A stretch of 64,000 nucleotides of DNA from Algoriphagus chordae. GTDB taxonomy: Bacteria > Bacteroidota > Bacteroidia > Cytophagales > Cyclobacteriaceae. The stretch is taken from contig NZ_QKZT01000001.1 in assembly GCF_003254055.1 (NCBI RefSeq), positions 124,001 to 188,000 of the forward strand. The letters run 5' to 3'. The position numbers and the translations under genes were made by a program. Below, piece after piece: positions 25,522 through 33,830 of the stretch. The stretch's first letter is position 1. Each line of letters starts with the position of its first letter. The notes beneath the pieces are model-generated. The model saw only the letters and a list, made by a program, of their open reading frames with translations. It was not told where the DNA came from and did no database searches.

Positions 25522-25960
25522 AGAATCAAGATATTAGAGTCAAGAGGTTAAGAAGTAAGCGTTGCTTTAAAGCCAACTATCATCCTTTGTATTTCAGAAA
25601 TATCAGCTTCTAAATCCTGAGCAATTTCATTTGAAATGAGACTTACTCTTTCTGCAATGATCATTTGTGTTTCTAATTCAAAGCTTTCACCTAAACTGAT
25701 TTCAAGTGAATTAGAAAAGGATTTTGAAGAAGATTTTGCTGTTCCTTCAGCAATATTTGAAGGAATAGAAACACCTGCTCTACGCATCTGAGAAGTCATT
25801 CCAAACTTCTCTGAAGCTGGAAATTCAGAAGTAATCTGATATATTTTAACTGCCAGATCTACTGACTTTTGCCAAACTTTTAAATTCTTAAAATTATGCA
25901 TGACAATTAATTTTAGGTTAAATCTTGGTTCTTAAATCTTGTCTCTTGGTTCTTCATTCT
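25522..25960. repeat. Inverted repeats flanking the four-helix-bundle gene
   Basis: Bases 25522-25558 and the reverse complement of 25924-25960 match at about 27 of 37 positions, sharing words such as AGAAT.AAGA, AGAG.CAAGA and TTAAGAA. The left arm includes the last codons of the gene. The right arm also has an internal direct repeat CTTGGTTCTT (25924 and 25945). Together they bracket a single gene within an otherwise normal operon. Confidence 0.6.
25548..25901 (-). CDS. Four-helix-bundle protein (23S rRNA intervening-sequence/S23 family)
   Basis: A 117-residue helical protein with the family landmarks NFKNLKVWQKSVDLAVKIY (residues 3-21), SQMRRAGVSIPSNIAEG (37-53) and SLGESFELETQMIIAER (69-85). 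The family was first seen inside 23S rRNA intervening sequences, and the Avd proteins of diversity-generating retroelements share the fold; the role of free-standing copies is not established. It has no link to fatty-acid metabolism, yet it sits in the operon between FadN-like and thiolase genes, bracketed by inverted repeats, so it is probably an inserted element (inference). Confidence 0.88.
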   Translation of the reverse strand: MHNFKNLKVWQKSVDLAVKIYQITSEFPASEKFGMTSQMRRAGVSIPSNIAEGTAKSSSKSFSNSLEISLGESFELETQMIIAERVSLISNEIAQDLEADISEIQRMIVGFKATLTS

Positions 25961-25965
25961 TGCTA

Positions 25966-28371
25966 CTAATTTCTCAACGGTTTTCCTTTGAACAATATGC
26001 TATGTATTCTCTCCAGCGTCTTCTGTTCACCAGTAAGACTTAGGAAAGCTTCTCTTTCCAAATCCAGTAGGTATCGCTCCGAAACTTCTGTAGGTGAAGA
26101 CAAATCACCACCTGACATCACCCAAGCTAATTTTCTAGCAATCTTCGCATCATGCTCTGAGATGTAGGCACCATATTGCATTCCAGTAATTCCCGCATCA
26201 AAAAGTGCTAGCGACTCTTTACCCAATACTTTGATATTTGTCTGCTCTATTGGCTGAGTGTATCCAGCTTCATGCATGGAAAGCACCTTTGATTTTGCTT
26301 CCGCTAATTGACGCTTTCTATTCAGCGTGATTCCATCTGATTTTCTCAAGTAACCAAGATTTCTAGCTTCTTCAGCAGAAGTGGAAACCTTAGCCATGGC
26401 GATATTCATGAAGTATTCTTGCAGCTGATTCAGCTCTACATCCCCGGCGTTTACACTATTGGAAAATCTCAAGGTCATCTCCTTGGTACCACCACCAGCT
26501 GGTATCAAACCAACTCCAACTTCCACTAGTCCCATGTACAATTCCGCATGTGCCTGAACGTGATCAGAGTGGAGCGAAAGCTCACATCCGCCACCCAAAG
26601 CCATATTATGTGGAGCAACTACCACAGGAACTGATGAAAAACGAGCTCTCATCATCGTGTTCTGGAACTGTGCAATCATCAAATTAATCTCATCAAAATC
26701 CTGATCGCCTGCGAACATAAAGAGCATCGCAAGATTCGCTCCTGCGGAGAAATTCGCTCCTTCATTTCCGATCACGAGTCCTTTATGTGACTTCTCAGCC
26801 ATACCGATCGCAGTATTGATTCCTTCGATCACTTCTTGACCCATGGAATTCATTTTGGTGTGGAATTCCAAGCCGATCACATCATCGCCTAGATCATAGA
26901 CAGAGGCTCCAGCATTATCCCAGATTTTCTTTCCAGCAGCTTTCAGCGTATCCAAAATGATGAATTCTTCTAAGCCTGGAATCTCTAGGTAGGATTTGCT
27001 TGGGATATCGTAATAGTGCTTCTTACCATTTTCAACTTTGTAGAATGAATCATTTCCAGCTTCAAGCATCTCATAAACCCAAGCGGCAGGCTTCTCACCA
27101 GCTGCTTCCATTTTGTCCACGGTTTCTTTGACACCAAGTACATCCCAAGTCTCGAAAGGTCCAAGTTCCCAACCGAAACCAGCCGAAACAGCCTGATCGA
27201 TTCTATATAACTCGTCTGAAATCTCAGGAATACGATTTGAACAGTATCTGAACAAATCATAAAAAGAAGCGCGGTAAAACTCACCAGCTCGATCATCAAA
27301 ATTCACTAAGAATTTGATTCGCTTTCTTAGGTCTTCAAATTCCTTGGCAGCTTCTAAAGCCTTAAACTTCGGCTTCTCTACGTCCTTATATTCGAAAGTT
27401 TCAAAATCAATTTCCTTCAGCTCTTTTCTGCCATCTTCATGACGGATCATTTTGAAGTAACCCTGACCTGTCTTATCTCCAAACCATTTATTGTTATAAA
27501 GTACCTCGACAATTTTTGGAAGCTTAAATTTCTCCCGAGACTCGTCATTCGGTAAAGCTTTGTAAAGGTTATTCGCTACGTTCACAGTAGTATCCAAGCC
27601 AACCACATCCATTGTTCTGAACGTAGCTGATTTGGCTCTTCCTATTAATGTTCCTGTTAATTTATCTACTTCAGATACTCCAAAGCCCATTTTTTCTATG
27701 GCATGCATCGCAGAGATAATAGCGTAAACACCAATTCTATTGGCAATAAACGCTGGAGTATCCTTACAAAGCACGGTTTCTTTTCCTAGGAATTTATCAC
27801 CGTATTCCATCATGAATTCCACGATCTCAGGCTTAGTTTTAGGCCCAGGAATTATCTCCAAAAGCCTCAAATATCTTGGCGGATTGAAAAAGTGCGTGCC
27901 TACAAAATTCTCCTGAAAATCTTCAGATCTTCCCTCGCACATCATGTGCATCGGAATTCCAGAAGTATTGGAAGTGATCAGCGTACCTGGCTTACGGTGG
28001 TTTTCTACCTTTTCAAAAAGCGACTGCTTGATGTCTAATCTTTCTACTATTACCTCAATTACCCAATCGTAATCTTTGATTTTCGGTAGATCATCATCGA
28101 AATTTCCAGTGGTAATTCTAGAGGCAAATGCTTTATCATAAATAGCTGAAGGATTTGACTTCAGTGTACTTTGTAGGGCACCTGTTACTATTCGGTTTCT
28201 GACTATAGGATCTTCCTTGGTCAGTCCTTTTTTCTGTTCTTGCTCTGTGAGTTCAAAAGGTACTATATCCAGTAAAAGTACCTGTACGCCTATATTGGCG
28301 AAATGACAGGCAATTCTGGATCCCATAACTCCCGAACCTAAAACGGCAACTTTTTTAATGGTTCTGTTCAT
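25966..28371 (-). CDS. fadN: 3-hydroxyacyl-CoA dehydrogenase/enoyl-CoA hydratase fusion (FadN-like)
   Basis: An 801-residue fusion for the middle steps of beta-oxidation. The dehydrogenase is N-terminal: NAD-binding VAVLGSGVMGSRIACHFAN at residues 8-26, and THFFNPPRYLRLLEIIPG near 159 with the catalytic His region. The enoyl-CoA hydratase/isomerase-like part is C-terminal (GNEGANFSAGANLAML near 530, ALGGGCELSLHSD near 595). This order (dehydrogenase first) is that of Bacillus FadN, the reverse of E. coli FadB. Operon partner of the thiolase and acyl-CoA dehydrogenase, just downstream of the MarR gene. Confidence 0.93.
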   Translation of the reverse strand: MNRTIKKVAVLGSGVMGSRIACHFANIGVQVLLLDIVPFELTEQEQKKGLTKEDPIVRNRIVTGALQSTLKSNPSAIYDKAFASRITTGNFDDDLPKIKDYDWVIEVIVERLDIKQSLFEKVENHRKPGTLITSNTSGIPMHMMCEGRSEDFQENFVGTHFFNPPRYLRLLEIIPGPKTKPEIVEFMMEYGDKFLGKETVLCKDTPAFIANRIGVYAIISAMHAIEKMGFGVSEVDKLTGTLIGRAKSATFRTMDVVGLDTTVNVANNLYKALPNDESREKFKLPKIVEVLYNNKWFGDKTGQGYFKMIRHEDGRKELKEIDFETFEYKDVEKPKFKALEAAKEFEDLRKRIKFLVNFDDRAGEFYRASFYDLFRYCSNRIPEISDELYRIDQAVSAGFGWELGPFETWDVLGVKETVDKMEAAGEKPAAWVYEMLEAGNDSFYKVENGKKHYYDIPSKSYLEIPGLEEFIILDTLKAAGKKIWDNAGASVYDLGDDVIGLEFHTKMNSMGQEVIEGINTAIGMAEKSHKGLVIGNEGANFSAGANLAMLFMFAGDQDFDEINLMIAQFQNTMMRARFSSVPVVVAPHNMALGGGCELSLHSDHVQAHAELYMGLVEVGVGLIPAGGGTKEMTLRFSNSVNAGDVELNQLQEYFMNIAMAKVSTSAEEARNLGYLRKSDGITLNRKRQLAEAKSKVLSMHEAGYTQPIEQTNIKVLGKESLALFDAGITGMQYGAYISEHDAKIARKLAWVMSGGDLSSPTEVSERYLLDLEREAFLSLTGEQKTLERIHSILFKGKPLRN

Positions 28372-28416
28372 AATTTTGGGCTTTTGGTCTTTATTAACCT
28401 AGTGGCGGTTATTGGT

Positions 28417-28887
28417 TTATAATTCGAATATTGGTTTGTTGATATCTACTCCTTTATCAGTTTGCACCTGATCGATTACCAACTGTATCTTTTCAAATAC
28501 GCTAAAAAAGCCATTTAGATCTTCTTCACTCACAACTTCGCGTACTTGCTCGTTAAATTCTCTGATGGTATTGATTGAAATCGCTTTTATTCTTTTTCCT
28601 TCCTCAGTAAGGTAAATCCGAACGGATCGCTTATCTACCAGATCAGGCTTTTTGAAAATCAATCCCTTTTCCTCCATCGTCTTCAACATACGGGTAAGAC
28701 TTCTAGTCTCCAGACCAATCTGAGGAGCAATCTTAGTCGCTGGCGTTCCCTCTTTAGTATTGATGTTGATCAACACAAAGCCAATTGCAGTGGTAAATCC
28801 TTCTGCAGCGGCTTGCTGATTGTACATCCGAGAGATCGCATGCCAAGCACTTTTTATATGGTAATCAACTGTTTCTTCTCTCTTCAT
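28417..28887 (-). CDS. MarR-family transcriptional regulator of the fad operon
   Basis: A winged-helix regulator of about 156 residues: helix-turn-helix region TKIAPQIGLETRSLTRMLKT, wing around GLIFKKPDLVDKRSVRIYLT with the usual DKR motif. It is the first gene of the operon and is followed after 45 bp by fadN, so it probably controls beta-oxidation genes, perhaps sensing acyl-CoA (inference). The open frame begins at a TTG (28905); I prefer the ATG at 28887. Two palindromes with the core ATGCATGCAT lie just upstream and are likely its operators. Confidence 0.9.
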   Translation of the reverse strand: MKREETVDYHIKSAWHAISRMYNQQAAAEGFTTAIGFVLININTKEGTPATKIAPQIGLETRSLTRMLKTMEEKGLIFKKPDLVDKRSVRIYLTEEGKRIKAISINTIREFNEQVREVVSEEDLNGFFSVFEKIQLVIDQVQTDKGVDINKPIFEL

Positions 28888-28936
28888 CTCTACGGATTGC
28901 TTCAATTATATTGATTTCTAAGGTACAAAAAATATT

Positions 28937-28977
28937 GTATGCATGCATACTATATTGAAAAAAAGTTATGCATGCAT
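28937..28977. promoter_or_regulatory. Paired palindromic operator-like sites upstream of marR
   Basis: A perfect 14-bp palindrome GTATGCATGCATAC (28937-28950) and a second ATGCATGCAT (28968-28977) have centres 29 bp apart, near three helical turns. They lie 50-90 bp before the MarR start, where a dimeric MarR protein would bind for autoregulation. Confidence 0.75.
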
Positions 28978-29050
28978 CATAAATAATACCTAGAAGGTAC
29001 CTTCCAAAAACCAATGAGTAGGTGATTTGTAGTTGCGAGCTGAACTTGAT

Positions 29051-30799
29051 CTAATCTTTGTAAAGATTATCTATCTGCTCCGCAAATTTCTGATGAATGA
29101 TTTTTCTCTTCAATTTCATCGTAGGAGTTAATTCCCCTGATTCTATCGTCCAAGAGTTTTCCAAAAGTTTAAAACGTTTGATTTGCTCCCATTTTCCAAA
29201 AAACTTATTCAATCCTTCAATTTCTCGATTGAATTTATCTACTATCTCAGGTTTCTCGATCATTTCAGCATCTGATGTATAAGGAATTCCCTTATGCTGA
29301 CAATAATCTTTCAAACCTTCGAAACTCGGTACAATTACCGCACTCGTATAATTCCTATTTTCTCCGACCACTAAAAGCTGATCGATTAAGCTTGACTCTT
29401 TGAATTTATTTTCCATTACCTGAGGTGCGATGTATTTGCCGCCAGAAGTTTTGAACATCTCCTTTTTTCGATCTGTGATTTTAAGGTACTCGCCGTCCAT
29501 CTGTCCGATGTCACCTGTGTGGAACCAGCCATTTTGAAGTACCTCTGCGGTCAGTTCGGGTTGCTTGTAATAACCTTGCATAACATTAGGTCCTTTGACG
29601 AGGATTTCGCCATCTGAAGCAATTTTCACTTCCACATCTGCAACTAATTTCCCTACATATCCAATACGCATATCTTCTAAGGTGCAAATTGAGGCTGAAA
29701 CTACCGGAGAAGTCTCCGTAAGCCCATATCCCTCACAAACTTTAATCCCTGCAGCCCAAAATACCCGAGCCAATCGTGGCTGTAAAGCTGATGCACCAGA
29801 GTTAATCTGCTGCACTTCTCCTCCCAGCGCTTCTCTCCATTTACTGAAAATAAGTTTATTGGCTAATTTGAGTTGAAAATCGTACCAAGCTCCCGCACTT
29901 GTATTAGGATTATATTTCAATCCTAGATCCAAAGCCCAAAAGAAAAGAGATTTTTTTATTCCTTTCAATTCGTAACCCTTTGCCACAATTTTATCATAGA
30001 TCTTCTCAAGCAATCTAGGAACAGTATTGAATGCATGAGGCTTGACCTCCTTCATGTTCTCACCAATGGTATCCATATTCTCCGCATAGTAAATCGAGAA
30101 TCCTATGTAGAAAAAGCAGAAAAATCCTGTGCGTTCATAAATATGACAAAGCGGAAGAAAACTTAAAACCCTAGAGCTGCCTTGATCAGGAGTCATTATA
30201 TTAGCAATAGCCATAAGGTTTGAAAGCACATTAGCATGGGTAAGCATGACCCCTTTTGGGCGACCTGTGGTACCAGAAGTGTATATAATGGTAAATAGAT
30301 CGCTGGCTTTAACCTGTTCTTTAGCATACTCTAAGCCCAGAATATCTTCATTGACGCCTATTGCTAGAAAATCTTCCCAAAAGATTGCACCTTTTAATTT
30401 TTCAAAACTGTAGATCAATCGATCTCCTGCAGCAGCTTTTGCTTTCTCATGGATTATTTCATCACCCACAAAAATCATTTTGACTTCTGCATGCTCAAAA
30501 ATATATTCGTAATCAGCAGAAGTGATCGTTGGATACATAGGAACCGAAATAGCTCCAATCTGCTGTAAGGCTAAATCTATAAAATTCCATTCTGGGCAAT
30601 TATGCGAAATGATTGCAACTTTCTCTCCAGGTAAAACTCCGACTTTGAGAAATGCCAAACTCAAATTATCTGCGATTTCTTTTACATCTCTAGAAGAAAA
30701 GGATTTCCATTTTCCATTCTCTTTTTTGGACAAAGCTATTTCCTTGTCGAACGTAGCAATTTGGTAAGGAATTAAATCAAAAAGTCTGGTCGGCTCCAT
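29051..30799 (-). CDS. Long-chain acyl-CoA synthetase (AMP-forming)
   Basis: Activates fatty acids to acyl-CoA at the membrane, feeding the adjacent beta-oxidation operon. The AMP-binding P-loop is TIIYTSGTTGRPKGVMLTHA near residue 168, the A5 motif is EGYGLTETSPVVS near 355, and WFHTGDIGQMDGEYLKITDR near 430 holds the adenylate-binding residues. The 582-residue length fits the FadD/long-chain group. It is transcribed on its own toward the MarR gene, 160 bp away, and starts at the edge of the DnaA-box region. Confidence 0.93.
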   Translation of the reverse strand: MEPTRLFDLIPYQIATFDKEIALSKKENGKWKSFSSRDVKEIADNLSLAFLKVGVLPGEKVAIISHNCPEWNFIDLALQQIGAISVPMYPTITSADYEYIFEHAEVKMIFVGDEIIHEKAKAAAGDRLIYSFEKLKGAIFWEDFLAIGVNEDILGLEYAKEQVKASDLFTIIYTSGTTGRPKGVMLTHANVLSNLMAIANIMTPDQGSSRVLSFLPLCHIYERTGFFCFFYIGFSIYYAENMDTIGENMKEVKPHAFNTVPRLLEKIYDKIVAKGYELKGIKKSLFFWALDLGLKYNPNTSAGAWYDFQLKLANKLIFSKWREALGGEVQQINSGASALQPRLARVFWAAGIKVCEGYGLTETSPVVSASICTLEDMRIGYVGKLVADVEVKIASDGEILVKGPNVMQGYYKQPELTAEVLQNGWFHTGDIGQMDGEYLKITDRKKEMFKTSGGKYIAPQVMENKFKESSLIDQLLVVGENRNYTSAVIVPSFEGLKDYCQHKGIPYTSDAEMIEKPEIVDKFNREIEGLNKFFGKWEQIKRFKLLENSWTIESGELTPTMKLKRKIIHQKFAEQIDNLYKD

Positions 30800-30854
30800 G
30801 AGGTTCTATTTTGGGTTACCTATAATATTACCAAAATACCAGAGCATTACAAAG

Positions 30855-31265
30855 AGTTATCCACGCTCTCTTTTTATATTAATTGTAAAATAGATTTTTA
30901 AAAAAATTCTTTACTAAGGTTATTAGGACTGTGGATTTGTGGAAAAGAAGTCAAATTATTCTTCTCCACGTTTCTAATAAACAATAATATGTGTTACCCA
31001 CGGCTTATCCCCGTTTTATCCACATGTAAGTTATTGTAAATGATCAGCCTAATTGATTTGCTTGATTTCTGTGGATGAAGGCTTGTTTATTTACTGTTGG
31101 AAATTTCTCTGTGGACAGAATGACTTTGAGTGGTGGATAAACCTGGGCTTTTCCCCAAAATTGATGCTCGGAGGAAAAGGGCGATGAGGGTAGGTGTATA
31201 AGTGTGGAGTTATCATTGCCTATTCTGTTTTTATCCACAGGTTATTTGGTACTTATCCACGTCTA
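30855..31265. other. Putative chromosomal replication origin (oriC)
   Basis: A 460-bp gene-free stretch (30800-31262) with a dense set of DnaA-box-like 9-mers. Perfect TTATCCACA lies at 31016-31024 and 31231-31239. One-mismatch copies are at 30857-30865 (+), 30940-30948 (-), 31070-31078 (-), 31132-31140 (-) and 31253-31261 (+). Weaker ones are at 30962, 30994 and 31005. An AT-rich tract at about 30871-30915 (TTTTTATATTAATTG, then a run of A) could be the unwinding element. mnmG (gidA), a frequent origin neighbour, lies 2.6 kb away and two parS-like sites lie 4.5 kb away. DnaA and ParAB genes are not in the window. Confidence 0.85.
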
Positions 31266-32936
31266 ATTTTGAATACTTTTCTGACCAGTTTTTGGACTAG
31301 ATGTGATTATTAGGTCTTCTAAAGTCCAACCTCCTCTTATCGAAATATTCTTATTTCCTGTTTCTGGATCTATGTAATAAAAGATTCGTTCTGCGTATCT
31401 TTTTTCTTCGTAATTGGCAGGATCCCATCGGTGATTACCATTGGTATCCTCTATGATTCTTATTTGATAGGTTCCTGCTTCAATTAAATTGAATGAAAAA
31501 TTATTTCCAGAATCAAAGTAAGCTTCTTGTTTTAAGTCCCCCTTGCTATCTAAAAGCTGTACGATGAATGGTCCTTCAGCATTTGCAATGGTTCCGGTGA
31601 TAGCATCGGCTAATGTTTCTCGCTTGAGCTTTTTATAATTTGCAGAAAGTTTTTCTTCGTTGTATTGTCCTTCTATATCTATGAAGGTAGAATCAGCTGC
31701 TTTTACTGTGAAAATATCAAAAGGCAATGAATCAGCTACGCTAAGCTTGATATTAAGTATATCCCTTCTCAAAGAGTCTTTGAAGCTTAGCATTTCTGGT
31801 GTAATAGGAATTACTGAAGCTGTATCATAAGCTAGGTAGAGCGAATCGAAATTGATGCTTTTAAGAGGCTTATTGAAGGTTAATTCTACAGGTAGGTCTT
31901 GGTAAAAGCTTTTTCCTGAATTTGGCATAATAGTTAGCTTTTCTGGTCTTCTTTCTGACTCCTCAAATTTTGCCCAGATTAATGAATCAACTTGGTATCC
32001 TACCGAATCTTGTAATTGAATATTGAAAGCCAAACTGTCTTCAATAGGCTTTTCTGAGTATAGATTGATTCTTTTGTCTGTCAGGCTATAGAATATATCC
32101 TTACCAACCTGCTCATTTTCTAAGGTGATTTTGATAGGACTTTTGTTCAAAACTATGGAGTAGTGTGCTCCGGTAGGTGAAGATCTCAGTAATCTAATCG
32201 GGTTTTGATCTCCTTTTGAAAGGTTGAAATGAATACCTTCAATGTTTTGATTGATACTGATGGTGTCTTTGATAAAATCAAAAGCTTCGGACTTGTATTC
32301 TGCCTTTAAGCTGTTGTTATCGTCTTGCCAAGCATAAGCCAAGTATTGACCCGCTTTGATATTGGTAATATTAAATCTGCCAGCTGTATCCACCTGGGTC
32401 AAATAATAAGGAGGTGCTATAAATACATCTGTGGTATCATCTATAGGATATAATCCTACTATGGCATCTTCCAGCTTGTCATTTCTACCTGGAAAATAGT
32501 TATTGACTGATCCCGAGAATGTCAGGCTGTCGATGGTTTGTCCTGTGGAAAATACCAGTTTCAAATTTTCAGCTGGATTTCCTTCGGATAGATCTTGAAT
32601 CGATTTTTGAAAGTTGAAAACGTAGGTTGTACTATCCTCTAGTTCCTGATTTAGTTCTATTACAAGTGTGTTTTTTAAAGCTGTGATGATTACCTCATCT
32701 TTGTTTATTCTAGGGGTGATGAGGATATTCTTGTTTGCATTATCAAGTTTGATGTATTCATCGAACGTGATAATAATTTCCTCTGGCTTGGTGTTTAGAC
32801 TTTGGTTTTCAGGATTCATGTCCAAAACTATTGGAGGATCCTCATCTCTTGGACCTCCCATTGGTGCGCTTTGTTTAGCACATGAAAAAGCTAGTAAGCT
32901 TATTACTAAAAGTATGATTAGATTATTTTGTTTCAC
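31263..32936 (-). CDS. Ig-like domain (Big_5/SbsA) lipoprotein
   Basis: A 557-residue predicted lipoprotein: signal segment ending in LLAFSC with the lipidated Cys at residue 19, then PMGGPRDEDPPIVLDMNPEN and IIITFDEYIKLDNANKNILI, the usual opening of the Bacteroidota Big_5/SbsA Ig-like proteins. Further beta-sandwich repeats and a terminal KAGQYLAYAWQDDNN-type carboxypeptidase-regulatory fold follow. Probably cell-envelope located; no known enzyme activity. The start is GTG, overlapping the methyltransferase stop (GTGA). Its stop borders the last DnaA box. Confidence 0.85.
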   Translation of the reverse strand: MKQNNLIILLVISLLAFSCAKQSAPMGGPRDEDPPIVLDMNPENQSLNTKPEEIIITFDEYIKLDNANKNILITPRINKDEVIITALKNTLVIELNQELEDSTTYVFNFQKSIQDLSEGNPAENLKLVFSTGQTIDSLTFSGSVNNYFPGRNDKLEDAIVGLYPIDDTTDVFIAPPYYLTQVDTAGRFNITNIKAGQYLAYAWQDDNNSLKAEYKSEAFDFIKDTISINQNIEGIHFNLSKGDQNPIRLLRSSPTGAHYSIVLNKSPIKITLENEQVGKDIFYSLTDKRINLYSEKPIEDSLAFNIQLQDSVGYQVDSLIWAKFEESERRPEKLTIMPNSGKSFYQDLPVELTFNKPLKSINFDSLYLAYDTASVIPITPEMLSFKDSLRRDILNIKLSVADSLPFDIFTVKAADSTFIDIEGQYNEEKLSANYKKLKRETLADAITGTIANAEGPFIVQLLDSKGDLKQEAYFDSGNNFSFNLIEAGTYQIRIIEDTNGNHRWDPANYEEKRYAERIFYYIDPETGNKNISIRGGWTLEDLIITSSPKTGQKSIQN

Positions 32937-33829
32937 TTCTTTTTGAAAACGAATAAGTTACTAGAATAATTTCCTGCAGATTTTGATGCTTCTTTATTTG
33001 ACTTTTTTCCTGATAAAATGGCTTTCCAATATTTTTGAATAATTGACTGCTGTGGGTTTTTGTATCCTTCCGAAAGTAAAGAAACGTAGTAGCTGTCGAA
33101 ATTCATTGGCATCTTCTCCACTAGCTGTAAATCAAAAATCTCTGTGAAGCTTTCTATTGCGTGATGATTAAAATGATAAAGATGTCTTGGTACATCCCAG
33201 CCCGCCCAAGTTGTACCATATTTTTCAGCATCGTAACAATCTGGATTTGGAACTGCTATAAATATATAACCGTCTGATTTTAAGTGGTTTATGAGTTTTT
33301 TTATAGTTTTTCTTAAGGTATGTATATGTTCTAATACATGATATAGGCTAATGATGTCATATGAGCCTTTGGGTAGATCCTGTATTGTTTCATATACCTT
33401 TCCATCCAATTTGCTATTCGCTAAATTCCTTGCCTTTTCATTTGGTTCTATACCAGTTACTATCCAATCCTCTTCCTTTGCTTTGCATAAAAGCTCTGCT
33501 GTCCCGCAGCCGTAATCTAGGTATTTTCCCTTAAGAGGTTTGAGCTTATTTAGCTGCTTTACTTTTTGAGAAATAGCATATTTTCTAACTCCCTGATAGA
33601 CAAATTGAGTTAGATTTTTTGCCTTATCATCATGGGAGAAATATTCGGGGAAATCATAATATGGAGCAATACTTTCTTCAGTTGGTCTGGGATTGGTAAA
33701 CTTCAGACCACAGTTGGTACAGTTGCATATAATGAAAGTCTCCTGACTTACAGCAAAATCTTTTATCTCTTGAGAATTGAGGAAAAGCCCGCTTTTGCAA
33801 AGTGGACATTTAGTAAGTCTTTCGAGCAT
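32933..33829 (-). CDS. Class I SAM methyltransferase with N-terminal zinc ribbon
   Basis: A 298-residue methyltransferase. An N-terminal zinc-ribbon-like part has CPLC near residue 8 and CNCTNCGLKFTNPRP near 36. The SAM motif I is YLDYGCGTAELLCKAKEE near 105, and SLYHVLEHIHTLRKTIKK is near 160, as in the Methyltransf_11/23 group that modifies lipid or sugar substrates. Substrate unknown. The frame opens at a TTG (33841), but the ATG at 33829 lies one base after the mnmG stop and is preferred. In an mnmG-methyltransferase-lipoprotein operon. Confidence 0.85.
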   Translation of the reverse strand: MLERLTKCPLCKSGLFLNSQEIKDFAVSQETFIICNCTNCGLKFTNPRPTEESIAPYYDFPEYFSHDDKAKNLTQFVYQGVRKYAISQKVKQLNKLKPLKGKYLDYGCGTAELLCKAKEEDWIVTGIEPNEKARNLANSKLDGKVYETIQDLPKGSYDIISLYHVLEHIHTLRKTIKKLINHLKSDGYIFIAVPNPDCYDAEKYGTTWAGWDVPRHLYHFNHHAIESFTEIFDLQLVEKMPMNFDSYYVSLLSEGYKNPQQSIIQKYWKAILSGKKSNKEASKSAGNYSSNLFVFKKK

Positions 33830-33830
33830 T

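Noticed and set aside
31044..31238. A 64-residue minus-strand ORF inside the DnaA-box region
   Set aside because: It crosses at least three DnaA-box-like words and resembles no protein family; it is a chance ORF in the origin region.
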